NCBI RefSeq assembly: GCF_000230735.2
Contig: NC_019962.1
Coordinates: 1,612,001 to 1,676,000 of the forward strand
Direction: 5' to 3'
Origin: Natrinema pellirubrum DSM 15624
GTDB taxonomy: Archaea; Halobacteriota; Halobacteria; Halobacteriales; Natrialbaceae
DNA length: 64,000 nucleotides
In this document: positions 35,839 to 45,706 of the stretch, piece by piece
Layout of the letters: each line of letters starts with the position of its first letter
Numbering within the stretch: the stretch's first letter is position 1
Position numbers and translations under genes: made by a program
Notes under the pieces: generated by a model
Told to the model about the DNA's origin: nothing
Databases searched by the model: none
Seen by the model: the letters and a program-made list of their open reading frames with translations, nothing else

Positions 35839-37040
35839 CGCTGATCACCGACGTTCGGCTGCGTCGCATCCTCGACTCGCGGGGCAACCCGACGGTCGAG
35901 GCCGACGTTCTGACCGAAAGCGGCGGCTTCGGCCGCGCCGCGGCACCGAGCGGTGCCAGTACCGGCGAGTACGAGGCCGTCGAACGGCCGCCCGGCGAAG
36001 CGATCGCCGCGGCACGGGAACACGCCGTTCCCCGACTGGTCGGCGAGGTCTACGCGGGCAACCAGCGCGACGTCGACGCCGCGCTCCATGCCGCCGACGG
36101 GACCGACGACTTCTCGGAGATCGGTGCCAATAGCGCGGTCGCGATCTCGATGGCCGCAGCCAAGGCCGGTGCCGACGTCCTCGGTGCCCCGCTGTTCCAA
36201 CATCTGGGTGGGACGTTCCGCGGCGACAACTTCCCGATCCCGCTCGGGAACGTCGTCGGCGGCGGCGAACACGCTGCCGACGCGACAGACATCCAGGAGT
36301 TCCTGGCCGCACCCGTCGGTGCGCCGAGCGTCGCCGACGCCGTCTTCGCCAACGCCGCCGTTCACGGGACCGTCGCCGACCTGCTCGAGGAACGCGACGT
36401 TCCGTGTGGGAAAGGCGACGAGGGCGCGTGGGCACCGTCGATCGACGACGGCGAGGCGTTCGAGATCGTCGCCGAGGCGGTCTCCCGTGTCCAAGACGAG
36501 GTCGGCTTCAACGTCGGCTTCGGCCTCGACGTCGCCGGCGCGGAGCTGTACGATGCCGATTCCGGCACCTACGAGTACAGCGACCGGAGCCGCGACACCG
36601 AGGAACAGATCGCCTACATCGCGGACCTGGTCGAGGAGTACGACCTCGTCTACGTCGAGGATCCCCTCGACGAGGACGACTACGACGCCTTCGCCGACCT
36701 CACCGACGAGGTCGGAGACCAGACGCTGATCTGTGGCGACGACCTGTTCGTCACCAACACCGATCGGCTCGTCGAGGGCATCGATCGCGGCGCGGCAAAC
36801 AGCATCCTGATCAAGCCGAACCAGATCGGGACGCTGTCCGACGCCGTCGACGCGATCGAACTCGCGAGACGGAACGGCTACGATTCGGTCGTCTCCCACC
36901 GGTCGGGCGAGACCGAAGACGCGACGATCGCACACCTCGCCGTCGCGACCGACGCCCCCTACATCAAGACGGGCGCGGTCGGCGGCGAGCGAACTGCCAA
37001 GCTCAACGAGCTCATTCGAATCGCAGACGACGCGACATGA
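35835..37040 (+). CDS. eno: enolase
   Basis: Enolase interconverts 2-phosphoglycerate and phosphoenolpyruvate in glycolysis and gluconeogenesis. The 401 residues show the substrate loop GASTGEYEA, metal ligands in [22 protein letters not shown] and [10 protein letters not shown], the catalytic Lys in [13 protein letters not shown] and the signature [17 protein letters not shown]. It is co-transcribed between RpoK and S2, with 4-nt overlaps on both sides, as in many archaea. Confidence 0.98.
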   Translation: MTLITDVRLRRILDSRGNPTVEADVLTESGGFGRAAAPSGASTGEYEAVERPPGEAIAAAREHAVPRLVGEVYAGNQRDVDAALHAADGTDDFSEIGANSAVAISMAAAKAGADVLGAPLFQHLGGTFRGDNFPIPLGNVVGGGEHAADATDIQEFLAAPVGAPSVADAVFANAAVHGTVADLLEERDVPCGKGDEGAWAPSIDDGEAFEIVAEAVSRVQDEVGFNVGFGLDVAGAELYDADSGTYEYSDRSRDTEEQIAYIADLVEEYDLVYVEDPLDEDDYDAFADLTDEVGDQTLICGDDLFVTNTDRLVEGIDRGAANSILIKPNQIGTLSDAVDAIELARRNGYDSVVSHRSGETEDATIAHLAVATDAPYIKTGAVGGERTAKLNELIRIADDAT

Positions 37041-37840
37041 CAGAAAACGACGCAACCCAAGAAGGGCTCGACGCCGCCGAGGAGGACATCGACGAGGAGC
37101 CAGCCGAAGGGGCTGGCCCCGCCGCCGAGGAGGACGTCGAGCCAGTAGACGAACAGCCCGCCGACGCCGAGGGAACGCCCGCGGCCGACGCCGACAAAGC
37201 CGACGACGCCGAGGAAGACGCCGGACCGACCCTCGACGACGACGTCATGTCCGACGAGGAGGCGGACCTGCTGATCCCCGTCGAGGACTACCTCGGCGCG
37301 GGGGTCCACATCGGGACCCAGCAAAAGACCGAGGACATGGACCGGTTCATCCACCGCGTCCGGACCGACGGTCTCTACGTGCTGGACGTCTCGAAGACCG
37401 ACGGCCGCATCCGCACGGCCGCGGACTTCCTCGCGAACTACGACCCCGAACAGATCCTGGTCACCTCGAGTCGCCAGTACGGTCGCTTCCCGGCGGAGAA
37501 GTTCGCCGAGGCCGTCGGCGCTCGCGCCCGTACCGGCCGCTTCATCCCGGGCACGCTGACCAACCCCAAGTACGACGGCTACATCGAGCCGGACGTGCTG
37601 GTCGTCACCGACCCGATCGGCGACGCCCAGGCCGTCAAGGAGGCCATCACGGTCGGCATCCCGGTCATCGCGATGTGTGACTCGAACAACCAGGTCAGCA
37701 ACGTCGACCTGGTCGTCCCGACGAACAACAAGGGTCGCAAGGCCCTCTCGGTCGTCTACTGGCTGCTCGCCAACGAGGTTCTCGATCGACGCGGTGCCGA
37801 GCCGTCCTACTCGCTCGAGGACTTCGAAAGCGGCGTCTGA
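37037..37840 (+). CDS. rps2: 30S ribosomal protein S2
   Basis: S2 (eukaryotic SA family) sits between head and body of the small subunit. The 267 residues begin with a 75-residue Asp/Glu/Ala-rich extension, largely disordered, and then the core: [25 protein letters not shown]-like [30 protein letters not shown] and [21 protein letters not shown]. The long acidic head is a halophile feature. Confidence 0.97.
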   Translation: MTENDATQEGLDAAEEDIDEEPAEGAGPAAEEDVEPVDEQPADAEGTPAADADKADDAEEDAGPTLDDDVMSDEEADLLIPVEDYLGAGVHIGTQQKTEDMDRFIHRVRTDGLYVLDVSKTDGRIRTAADFLANYDPEQILVTSSRQYGRFPAEKFAEAVGARARTGRFIPGTLTNPKYDGYIEPDVLVVTDPIGDAQAVKEAITVGIPVIAMCDSNNQVSNVDLVVPTNNKGRKALSVVYWLLANEVLDRRGAEPSYSLEDFESGV

Positions 37841-37996
37841 TTCGGTCGATTTCGAGACTGTTCGTTTTCCCACCGTTCGCCTCGATCAGCGGTCGCACTG
37901 GAGCGTTCGGGGTCGGCGGCCGCGGCGACCGATGCCTAAATACTGGCGTGGAAACTTGCCACAAGGTTTAGTGGACACGTCGCCGTGCCCGCGACT

Positions 37997-38413
37997 ATGT
38001 CCGAGCCAGTGTCCGGCGAGGCGGCCGCCGCCGTCGACCGATGGGATCGCATCTTCGAGATACTCGCTGCGGAGCCGCGCCGGCAGATCATCGACGCGCT
38101 GTTGGATGTCCCGGCCGGCGAATCGGTTCCATTACCGGAAGTCGCGACGAACCCGAATATCGACACGGATCTCGAGCGGGTACGGCTTCGGTTACGACAC
38201 CATCACCTCCCGCTGCTCGAGCGCGAGCGGATCGTCGAGTGGGAAGGGGAGCCGCTGCGCGCCTACCGCGGCTGTAATTTCGAGGACGCCGGACTCGTCC
38301 TACAGAGCCTGTACGCGAACGCGGGGGCGTTACCGGATCGGTTGGCGCTGGGCTGTCGAACGATCGAACACGAACGGCGGGGCGGGGATCGGGGGAGCGA
38401 ACTCAGCGGTTAG
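37997..38413 (+). CDS. winged-helix DNA-binding protein (DUF7344-like)
   Basis: The 138-residue protein has a helix-turn-helix at about residues 15-95: RIFEILAAEPRRQIIDALLDVP, LPEVATNP, RVRLRLRHHHLPLLERERIVEW. The rest is a short helical tail with a Cys in YRGCNF. It resembles the haloarchaeal DUF7344 family of presumed regulators. A GGTTTA box 26-30 nt upstream supports ATG 37997. It is convergent with the ThiR-type gene, overlapping it by 4 nt. Confidence 0.7.
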   Translation: MSEPVSGEAAAAVDRWDRIFEILAAEPRRQIIDALLDVPAGESVPLPEVATNPNIDTDLERVRLRLRHHHLPLLERERIVEWEGEPLRAYRGCNFEDAGLVLQSLYANAGALPDRLALGCRTIEHERRGGDRGSELSG

Positions 38414-39354
38414 GCGGAACCGCCGGCCGCCGACGTGGACCGGGCCGCGAGCAACTCCCCGACCAGTTCGGCAGCCTCGACGGCCGTTGCCCCGAAGACG
38501 TAGGTCACCGGTTCGATTCCGAACGCGCCCCGGTGGTAGGCGACGGCGGGGACGGCACCGCGGTCCGCGAACCGGTCGCCGAGATGCTCACCGCGGTCCT
38601 CGTAGTCGGCATCGAACTCGAGGGGGTCGATCCCCTGCTCTCGAGCCGCAGCGAGCAGGCCGTCGTGGGTAGCGACGTTGATCGCCGCCCGGATATCGGG
38701 GTCGGTGTCGTTGGCGGCGAGGACGGCCGTTGCGACGTGTTTCGACGCGCCGAACTCGGGGTTGGCGGGGATCTCGATCCGGCCGCCCATGGCGTAGATT
38801 CGGCCGGGGATGGCGGCGATGTCGGTCTCGTCGGCGGGATCGGGAAGCGACATCCCGACGTTGGTCCCGACGTTCGGGACGGCATCAACCATCCCGGGGA
38901 CCGACGCGAGGGTCCGTGCCGCCGTCCGGACGTTCGCGAGGACGTCCCGCTCGGCGCGCACGTCGGGATCGAGGCCCCGGACACAGAGGTCACAGCCCAG
39001 CCCCCGTAACGCGGGCATCTCCTCCTCGTGGAGTTCACAGATCGGCCCGCGGTCCTCGAGACTGCGGACGAGCGAGAGCAGTTCGGACAGGGCGTCGTAG
39101 CCGTCCATCTCGCCGCTTGCGAGGCCGTCCGCGATCCGGTCGACGGTCGCGACCGTCTCGGGATCGTCGCGAAAGCGGTCGTCGCCGCCGCCCTCGCCGG
39201 CGACGTACTTGCTGACTGCGGCTTGCGTGACGCCGAGTTCGGCGGCGATCTCCCGCTGGGTCAGCCCGCGATCCGCGAGTCGGGCGGCCAGCATCGCCCG
39301 GACCGTCGGCAGGAACCGGTCGACGACGAGTTCGCTCGGCAAGACCAGCGACAT
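38410..39354 (-). CDS. thiR: ThiR-type regulator: HTH fused to ThiN (thiamine-phosphate synthase-like) domain
   Basis: The 314-residue protein starts with an XRE-like HTH (AARLADRGLTQREIAAELGVTQAAVSKYVAG), has a Cys pair in LGCDLCVRG, and ends with a ThiN domain (VPGMVDAVPNVGTNVGM, GASKHVATAVLAA, VTYVFG). ThiN alone can make thiamine phosphate; fused to an HTH it is known in archaea as ThiR, a repressor of thiamine genes. It lies 58 nt downstream of a PhnDCE-type importer operon on the same strand. Start 39354 is chosen because it is the family N-terminus (an upstream ATG adds nine residues). Confidence 0.83.
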   Translation of the reverse strand: MSLVLPSELVVDRFLPTVRAMLAARLADRGLTQREIAAELGVTQAAVSKYVAGEGGGDDRFRDDPETVATVDRIADGLASGEMDGYDALSELLSLVRSLEDRGPICELHEEEMPALRGLGCDLCVRGLDPDVRAERDVLANVRTAARTLASVPGMVDAVPNVGTNVGMSLPDPADETDIAAIPGRIYAMGGRIEIPANPEFGASKHVATAVLAANDTDPDIRAAINVATHDGLLAAAREQGIDPLEFDADYEDRGEHLGDRFADRGAVPAVAYHRGAFGIEPVTYVFGATAVEAAELVGELLAARSTSAAGGSA

Positions 39355-39412
39355 AGGACCGACGAGCGGGCGGACCGACATAAGTCCGACTACCCGCGCC
39401 GGGGCGGCCGGC

Positions 39413-40369
39413 TCACCGTTCGGACGCCCGCCGGTCCGCGTCGAGGCCGCTCCGGAGCGCGTTCGCGACGGCCTCGACGCCGACGATCAGGGCGAGAACG
39501 ACCACGATCGCCGCCATCACCCGCGTGTAGTTCCGTGCTCGGAAGGCCATGATCAACGGGTAGCCGATCCCGCCCGCTCCGACGATCCCGAGTACCGAAC
39601 TCTTCCGCGCGTTGAGCTCGAGGTAGAACAGGGTCCAAGCCACGTAGGCCGTCGTCACCTGCGGGAGCCGGGCGGCGGCCGTCGTCGCGACGATACCGGC
39701 CCCCGCCGACCGGACGGCCTCGACCGGATCGGGGTCGATCTCCTCCATCTCGTCAGCGAACAGCCGGCCGAGGTCGCCGACCGTCCCCATCGCAATCGCG
39801 AGGGTTCCCGCGACGGGACCGAGTCCGGCGAGGACGACGAACAGCAGCGCGTACACCATGCTCGGCACCGCACGGAGACCCCCGAGAAGGAGACGGGCCG
39901 GCCCGTAGACGAGCCGGGGCGTGACGTTGCTCGCCGCGAGGACGCCCACGCACAGCGCCGGCGGCAGGCCCAGCGCGGTCCCGACGGCCGCGATCGCGAG
40001 GGTCTCGAGGGCCGCTGCAGCCAGCGAGGGGCCGTCCGCGCGCAACTGCGCTGCGAGCCGGTCCGGGGCCAGCATCTCCTCGAACAGGATCGAAACGAGA
40101 TTCTCCCGGTGGGCGTAGAGGTAGGCGAGGTCGAACCCGAGCCACTGTGCGGTCGCGACGACGCCCGCCACGAGCGCGACGAGCAGCGCGGCACGGCCCA
40201 CCGTTCGGCGACGCCACCGCTGCTGGACGCGATCGAACTCGGTAGCGACCGAGTCCGCCGACGGGGCGGTCCCGCCGCTTTCCTCGGTCGGTTCTGTTCC
40301 CGCCGTTCGTTCGGGGGCCGTCGCGGATTCGACCGCATCCTCGCGGTCGGCGGGTTCGCGGTCAGCCAT
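39413..40369 (-). CDS. phnE: ABC transporter permease, PhnE family
   Basis: The 318-residue permease has a charged 60-residue N-terminal tail in the cytoplasm and about six membrane helices. The binding-protein-dependent-transport signature is ALETLAIAAVGTALGLPPAL, followed by the EAA loop ending in AFRARNYTRVMA. It overlaps the ATPase gene by 8 nt. Together with PhnC and PhnD it forms a complete importer. The family name comes from phosphonate uptake, but the substrate here is not shown. Confidence 0.85.
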   Translation of the reverse strand: MADREPADREDAVESATAPERTAGTEPTEESGGTAPSADSVATEFDRVQQRWRRRTVGRAALLVALVAGVVATAQWLGFDLAYLYAHRENLVSILFEEMLAPDRLAAQLRADGPSLAAAALETLAIAAVGTALGLPPALCVGVLAASNVTPRLVYGPARLLLGGLRAVPSMVYALLFVVLAGLGPVAGTLAIAMGTVGDLGRLFADEMEEIDPDPVEAVRSAGAGIVATTAAARLPQVTTAYVAWTLFYLELNARKSSVLGIVGAGGIGYPLIMAFRARNYTRVMAAIVVVLALIVGVEAVANALRSGLDADRRASER

Positions 40370-41063
40370 CGTACACCGCCTCGATTCGGGCGTCGTCGAC
40401 CTCTTCGGCCGCGGCGTCGAGGACGAGGCGGCCGTCGGCGAGGCCGAGATACCGGTCGGCGACGCCGTCGGCCAGCCGGGGCTGGTGGAGACTGACGACG
40501 CCGACGAGATCCCGCCGGCGGACGACCGCTGCGAGACGCTCGAGGACCGAGCGGCCCGTCGCGGGGTCCAGAGCGGCGACCGGCTCGTCGGCGAGCAACA
40601 CCGCGGGTTCTTGCTGAAGCGCGCGGGCGATGCCGACGCGCTGGCGCTGGCCGCCCGAGAGCGCTCCGACGCGCCGGGCCGCGTAGCCGTCCAATCCGAC
40701 GGCGTGGAGCCGTTCGATCGCCGCCCGCTTCGCGGCCGGGGCGTGCCAGCCGAGCAGCTCCCGCCACGCGGGCTCCCGACCGAGACCGCCGTCGAGAACG
40801 TTCTCGAGCGCGGACTTGCGATCGATCAGTGCTCCCGCTTGGAAGACGAGCGCGACGTCGGTCGGGGCCGGTCGCTCGCCCCTCAGCCGGACGGTGCCCG
40901 AGTCGGGGTCCGTGAGCCCGTCCAGACAGCGAAGCAGCGTCGTCTTGCCGGCTCCCGAGCGGCCGATCAGGACCGTCAGTTCGCCCGGCGAGAGGGTCAC
41001 GTCGACGCCGTCGACCGCGACCTCGTTGCCGTAGCGTTTCTCGAGGCCGGTTACGCTGAGCAT
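40362..41063 (-). CDS. phnC: ABC transporter ATP-binding protein, PhnC family
   Basis: The 233-residue ATPase has Walker A GRSGAGKTTLL, Q-loop FQAGAL, the ABC signature LSGGQRQRVGIARAL, Walker B VLLADEPVAALD and the switch His in VSLHQP. All motifs are intact, so it should be active. The true start is ATG 41063; a longer open frame upstream lies in the substrate-binding-protein gene. It couples ATP hydrolysis to import by PhnE. Confidence 0.9.
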   Translation of the reverse strand: MLSVTGLEKRYGNEVAVDGVDVTLSPGELTVLIGRSGAGKTTLLRCLDGLTDPDSGTVRLRGERPAPTDVALVFQAGALIDRKSALENVLDGGLGREPAWRELLGWHAPAAKRAAIERLHAVGLDGYAARRVGALSGGQRQRVGIARALQQEPAVLLADEPVAALDPATGRSVLERLAAVVRRRDLVGVVSLHQPRLADGVADRYLGLADGRLVLDAAAEEVDDARIEAVYDG

Positions 41064-41074
41064 CGGTGCGGGAT

Positions 41075-42001
41075 CTAGTCCTCCTCGTCTTCTTCCTCCA
41101 GATCGGCGATTTCGATGCCGAGTTCCTCGGCGACGTCCCTCACGGGATCGTAGGTGCCGGGCTCGACGGGTCCGTACCTGTCGACCCGATGGTCTTCGAG
41201 GGCCTCGTCCGGGGTCTCGAGTAATCGCTCGGTCACCCGCTCGCGGACCGTCTCCGGAGTGTCGGGCTCCGCGACGATCGGGTCGAACGGGATCGGATCG
41301 CTCTCGGCGAGCTTGACGATCGCGTCGTCGTCCGGATGCTGGAAGTCGCCGTAGGCGGCAGCGTCGACGTGGCCGTTCTCGAGGGCCTGAAGCGACGCGT
41401 CGTGACCGAACGACCACTCGATATCGAAGTCCGCCGGTTCGGTATCGATATCGCCGGCGTCGAGACCCGCCTCCGAGAGCATGTACCGCGGGAACAGCCC
41501 GCCGCTCGTACTCAGCGGGTCGACCATCGCCACGGTCTTCCCCTCGAGATCAGCGAGGCGTTCCACGTCGGTTTCAGCCCGCGTGGCGACGTACGTGTGG
41601 TACGCGTCGCTGCCGTGGGACCAGTTGATCGCCAGCGGGTGGATCCCCTCGTCCCGGGCCATGGCATAGATGACCGGCGAGAGGTTCGCCAGCTCCGTGT
41701 GGCCCTGCACGACGCTCTCGACGACCGCGCTGTAACTGGTCGTCGGCGTCCCCTTGACCGAATCGACTTCGTCGAACCCGTCCGCGATCCATTCGAACGT
41801 GCCGGCGTACTGAGCTTCGAGTTCCTCCGCGTCCTGAAACGGCGGGAGGGCGAACTCGATCGTCCCGTCCGCCCACGCGGCGACCGGGTGGTCGTCACCG
41901 TCGATACTCTCGCCGCCGAGACAACCGCCGACAACGGCGGTCGCGGCCCCGGCGACGGTTCCGAGATACGTCCGTCGGTTCACAGCCGCTGTCGTCACCA
42001 C
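41075..42001 (-). CDS. phnD: PhnD-type substrate-binding protein (Tat lipoprotein)
   Basis: This 308-residue binding protein begins with a GTG start (41999-42001, with another GTG right after) and a twin-arginine signal NRRTYLGTV, then a lipobox VVGGC. The mature domain has the PhnD features DAEELEAQYAGTFEWIADGF, TSYSAVVESVVQGHTELANLSPVIYA and LEGKTVAMVDPLSTSGGLFP, the phosphonate-type anion-binding Ser-Thr-Ser loop. It anchors outside the membrane and delivers ligand to PhnE. It is the first gene of the importer operon. Confidence 0.85.
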   Translation of the reverse strand: MVTTAAVNRRTYLGTVAGAATAVVGGCLGGESIDGDDHPVAAWADGTIEFALPPFQDAEELEAQYAGTFEWIADGFDEVDSVKGTPTTSYSAVVESVVQGHTELANLSPVIYAMARDEGIHPLAINWSHGSDAYHTYVATRAETDVERLADLEGKTVAMVDPLSTSGGLFPRYMLSEAGLDAGDIDTEPADFDIEWSFGHDASLQALENGHVDAAAYGDFQHPDDDAIVKLAESDPIPFDPIVAEPDTPETVRERVTERLLETPDEALEDHRVDRYGPVEPGTYDPVRDVAEELGIEIADLEEEDEED

Positions 42002-42083
42002 CGAGATATAACACCTACGAATACGCCGCGGGCGGCCGGATCCGTCCTCGATGGAGCGGCGGGAGACCTCGCCCGGTAGAGAT

Positions 42084-42091
42084 AGCTATTA
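42084..42091 (+). promoter_or_regulatory. TATA-like box of mvk
   Basis: GCTATTAA lies about 28 nt before ATG 42117, consistent with a leaderless start. Confidence 0.5.
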
Positions 42092-42116
42092 ACGGCCGTC
42101 GGACGAACGGCCGGCC

Positions 42117-43103
42117 ATGACACTCTCGAGCGCTCCCGGCAAGGTGTACCTCTTCGGGGAGCATGCGGTGGTGTACGGCGAGCCCGCTGTCCCGTGTGCA
42201 ATCGAGCGGCGGGCCCGTGTCGAAGTCCAGCAACGGGATGACGGACGGCTCCGGGTCAACGCGGAGGATCTGAGCCTGAACGGCTTCACCGTCGAGTACG
42301 GGGCGACGGCCGACGCTCGCCCCGACGTGGATGTCCCCGAATCGCTGGTGACGGCGGCGACCCAGTACGTCGACGGCGCGATCGAACAGGTCCGCGAGGT
42401 CACCGGTGCGGAAGAGGCCGGCTTCGACGTGACCATCGAGAGCGACATCCCGCTCGGGGCGGGCCTGGGGTCCTCTGCGGCGGTCGTCGTCGCCGCCATC
42501 GACGCGGCCACTCGAGAACTCGGCGTCACCTTGGATCGCGACGAACTCGCCGACCGGGCCTATCGAACGGAGTCACAGGTTCAGGACGGCCAGGCCTCCC
42601 GCGCCGACACGTTCTGCTCGGCGACCGGCGGCGCGGTCCGGGTCGAGGGCGACGACTGTCGCTCGCTCGAGGCACCGGAACTCCCGATCGTGATCGGGTT
42701 CGACGGCGGCGCGGGCGATACCGGCCAACTGGTCGCGGGCGTTCGCGACCTACGCGAGGAGTACGACTTCGCGGCCCACACGGTCGAAGCGATCGGTGAC
42801 GTGGTTCGCAACGGCGAGGACGCGCTCGCCGACGGCGATGTCGAGGAGATCGGCCGGCTGATGGACTTCAACCACGGCCTGCTCTCCGCGCTGGGGGTCT
42901 CCTCGCGTTCGCTGGACACGATGGTCTGGGCGGCCCGCGACGCGGGCGCTCACGGCGCGAAGCTGACCGGTGCCGGCGGCGGGGGCTGTATCGTCGCGCT
43001 CGATCCCACCGAGGAGACCGAGACGGCCCTCTCGTTCACGCCGGGCTGTGAGGACGCCTTCCGCGCCGAACTGGCCGAAACCGGGGTGAAGCGGGTCGAA
43101 TGA
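42117..43103 (+). CDS. mvk: mevalonate kinase
   Basis: This GHMP kinase phosphorylates mevalonate, feeding archaeal lipid synthesis. The 328 residues contain the opening SAPGKVYLFGEHAVVYGEPA, the ATP-binding PLGAGLGSSAAVVV, the catalytic Asp region GGAVRVEGDDC... and the C-terminal KLTGAGGGGCIVAL. It overlaps ipk by 4 nt, coupling two steps of the alternative archaeal mevalonate pathway. Confidence 0.96.
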   Translation: MTLSSAPGKVYLFGEHAVVYGEPAVPCAIERRARVEVQQRDDGRLRVNAEDLSLNGFTVEYGATADARPDVDVPESLVTAATQYVDGAIEQVREVTGAEEAGFDVTIESDIPLGAGLGSSAAVVVAAIDAATRELGVTLDRDELADRAYRTESQVQDGQASRADTFCSATGGAVRVEGDDCRSLEAPELPIVIGFDGGAGDTGQLVAGVRDLREEYDFAAHTVEAIGDVVRNGEDALADGDVEEIGRLMDFNHGLLSALGVSSRSLDTMVWAARDAGAHGAKLTGAGGGGCIVALDPTEETETALSFTPGCEDAFRAELAETGVKRVE

Positions 43104-43834
43104 TCGTTTTGAAACTCGGCGGCAGCGTCATCACGGAGAAGGATCGGCCCGAGACGCTCGACGGCGACGCCTTAGCGCGGGCGGCGGACGCGATCGCGGC
43201 GCTCGAGGGCGACGAGGACCTCGTCGTCGTCCACGGCGGGGGGAGCTTCGGGCACCACAACGCCAGCGAACACGGCATCACCACGACGGCGGGGACTCAC
43301 GACGCGAGCGCGGCGCTCGACGTTCACGGTGCGATGAAGACCCTGAACCAGTTCGTCCTCGGGCGGCTGCTCGAGCGCGACGTCGAGGCGGTGCCGGTCC
43401 ATCCCTTCTCGGCGGGCCGTCGCGACGCTGAAGGGAACCTCCAGCTGCCGACCGGGCAGGTCGAGACGATGCTCACCGAGGGATTCGTTCCCGTCCTCCA
43501 CGGCGATATGATCGCCCACGCGGGCGAAGGCGCGACCGTCGTCAGCGGTGACGAACTGGTGGCGACCCTGGCTCGAGCCCTCGAGGCCGATCGGGTCGGG
43601 CTCTGTTCGACGGTTCCCGGCGTACTGGACGGCGAGGACGCGGTCATCGACCGGATCGACGACTTCGACGCCGTGGCCGACGTCCTGGGAGCCAGCGAGG
43701 CGACCGACGTGACCGGCGGGATGGCCGGCAAGGTGCGGACGCTGCTCGCTCTCGAGGCCGAGGCGTCGATCTTCGGACTCGAGGGTTTGGAGTCGTTCCT
43801 CGCGGGCGAGAACCCGGGGACGACGATCGACTGA
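43100..43834 (+). CDS. ipk: isopentenyl phosphate kinase
   Basis: This enzyme makes isopentenyl diphosphate from isopentenyl phosphate, the last kinase step of the archaeal mevalonate route. The 244-residue amino-acid-kinase fold has KLGGSVITEKD at the start, the HGGGSFGHHNASEHG loop with the catalytic His, FVPVLHGD, and VTGGMAGKV near the end. Its ATG overlaps the mvk stop. Confidence 0.96.
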   Translation: MIVLKLGGSVITEKDRPETLDGDALARAADAIAALEGDEDLVVVHGGGSFGHHNASEHGITTTAGTHDASAALDVHGAMKTLNQFVLGRLLERDVEAVPVHPFSAGRRDAEGNLQLPTGQVETMLTEGFVPVLHGDMIAHAGEGATVVSGDELVATLARALEADRVGLCSTVPGVLDGEDAVIDRIDDFDAVADVLGASEATDVTGGMAGKVRTLLALEAEASIFGLEGLESFLAGENPGTTID

Positions 43835-43961
43835 GGAGGGGTGCTATTACTGGGTCCCGGCGCAGCCGTGGTGCAGATCGTGGCCGTGTCGGGACTGACG
43901 GGAATCGGACGAACGCGAGAGCAGGGAGCGGGATCGACCGCACGGAGGCGGGCCGGTCCGT

Positions 43962-45506
43962 TCAGCGGGTCCAGAACCCGCCGGTAAAGAGGACCAGTAC
44001 CGGGATGATCTCGAGGCGGCCGATCCACATCAGGAAGATCATCAGGAGTTTCGACGGGACCGGGAAGTCCAGGTAGCTGCCGAACGGTCCGAGGTGGCCG
44101 AAGCCGGGGCCGATGTTCCCGATCGTCGCGAGGCTCGCGCTGAAGGCCTCGAGCGGCGAGAAGTTCGCGATCGCACTGGCCCGACTGACGTCCAGCGCGA
44201 TCAGCAAGGTTGCGCCGGCGAAGATGATGAGGTACATGAAGGTAAAGCCGAGGACGCCCCGGATGGCGTCCTCGTCGACGACGTTGCCGCCGAGCCGGAT
44301 CGGACGGACGACTTCGGGGTGGGATGCGGTAAACAGCTCCCGCCGAAGGACTTTGAAGATGATCAGCCATCGGACGACCTTGACGCCGCCGCCCGTCGAG
44401 CCGGCACAGCCGCCCACGAGCATCGCGAACAGGAGGACGATCTTCCCCGTCGAACTCCAGTCGACGAAGTCGCTGGTCGCGTACCCCGTCGAGGTCAACA
44501 GCGAGGAGATCTGGAAAGCGCTCTGGCGCAGCGAGTTCTCGAACACGCCTTCGGTCACGCCGCCGAGTTCCGCCAGCGCGGGCGCGGTGCCGACATAGAG
44601 CATCCCGGCCAGGAGGGCGGTGAGTCCGGCGATCGCGGTGATGTAGGCGCGGAACTCGGAGTTTCGGACGAAGCGGTGGCCCTCCCCGCTGAAGACGTGC
44701 CAGAACAGCGCGAAGTTGGTCCCGGCGATGATCATGAACGGAACGGCGGTCCACTGCACGGCCGCCGAGAAGGCTGCGACGCTGTCGGCCTCCGGCGAGA
44801 ACCCGCCGGTCGGGAGCGTCGTGAACCCGTGGGCGATGGCGTTGTATAGCCCCATATTGGGCGCCATCCCAGCGAGGTGCAGGCCGTAGAGAATGGCGAT
44901 ATAGACGACGGTAAAGGCGAAGTAGACCAACCAGAGGATGCGGGCGGTCTCCGCGATCCGCGGCGTGAGTTTCTGTAGCTCGGGACCCGGGGCCTCCGAC
45001 TCGACGAGCTGGGCACCGCTGACGGCGACTTCCGGCAAGATTGCGACCATCAACACGATGATCCCCATCCCGCCGAGCCACTGGGTGAGCTGTCGCCACA
45101 TCATGATCGCGTGGGAGTGGCGCTCGAGGGAGATCTCGCCCAGGACGGTCGCTCCGGTTGTCGTGAACCCGGACATCGACTCGAAGAGGGCGTTGACGGG
45201 ATGGGCAAGGGTCGACTCGGTTCCCCAGCCCGCGATCACGTACGGTACTGCGCCCACGATCGCGACGGCGAGCCACGAGATCGCGACGAACAGCATCGCC
45301 TCGCGGATATCGAGGTCCGGTTCGGGGCTGAGCCGCTCGAGGCCCTCGCCGACTGCGATCGTCAGCGCGATCGTCGCGACGAACGGGACGACTGGATCGC
45401 GATAGATAAGCGCCACGACGAGCGGGATCACCAGCGGCACGGAGAGATACTTGAGAACGGTTCCGACGAGCGCGACGCTGGCGCGCCAGTCAGTTCGGAG
45501 CCGCAT
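43962..45506 (-). CDS. trkH: TrkH family potassium transporter
   Basis: The 514-residue channel-like subunit has about ten membrane helices and four pore loops with filter glycines, for example MSGFTTTGATVL, ATLPTG-like FTTLPTGGFSPEA, TSTGYATSDF and ATIGNIGPGFG. K+ uptake lets haloarchaea keep molar K+ inside. TrkH works with cytosolic TrkA-type rings. It is the first gene of a K+ block located between ipk and RNase J, and it is transcribed away from the second TrkH. An ATG start at 45506 is used. Confidence 0.93.
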   Translation of the reverse strand: MRLRTDWRASVALVGTVLKYLSVPLVIPLVVALIYRDPVVPFVATIALTIAVGEGLERLSPEPDLDIREAMLFVAISWLAVAIVGAVPYVIAGWGTESTLAHPVNALFESMSGFTTTGATVLGEISLERHSHAIMMWRQLTQWLGGMGIIVLMVAILPEVAVSGAQLVESEAPGPELQKLTPRIAETARILWLVYFAFTVVYIAILYGLHLAGMAPNMGLYNAIAHGFTTLPTGGFSPEADSVAAFSAAVQWTAVPFMIIAGTNFALFWHVFSGEGHRFVRNSEFRAYITAIAGLTALLAGMLYVGTAPALAELGGVTEGVFENSLRQSAFQISSLLTSTGYATSDFVDWSSTGKIVLLFAMLVGGCAGSTGGGVKVVRWLIIFKVLRRELFTASHPEVVRPIRLGGNVVDEDAIRGVLGFTFMYLIIFAGATLLIALDVSRASAIANFSPLEAFSASLATIGNIGPGFGHLGPFGSYLDFPVPSKLLMIFLMWIGRLEIIPVLVLFTGGFWTR

Positions 45507-45677
45507 GGAACACCCCGCTCGCGGAAGTACATCTAGACACGGTAGTTATCGCATTTCGATTCGGTCCCATTAATCCATCGTAAGACGGTTTCCGCCCGTG
45601 ACACCGTTGTGGCCGGCGAAAAAGCGCCTCGAAAATGCGGCCTCGAATGGGAGTATCGATCGGTTTCGTGAATAGGA

Positions 45678-45684
45678 TTATATA
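45678..45684 (+). promoter_or_regulatory. TATA box of the 81-residue membrane protein
   Basis: TTATATA is centred 26 nt before ATG 45707, strong support for a leaderless gene there. Confidence 0.6.
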
Positions 45685-45706
45685 CTGACAGCGCGTAGAT
45701 AGTACC

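Noticed and set aside
43324..45276. Minus-strand frame of 650 codons overlapping ipk and trkH
   Set aside because: It is Arg- and Pro-rich, in the wrong frame of TrkH and antisense to ipk; both real genes are well supported.
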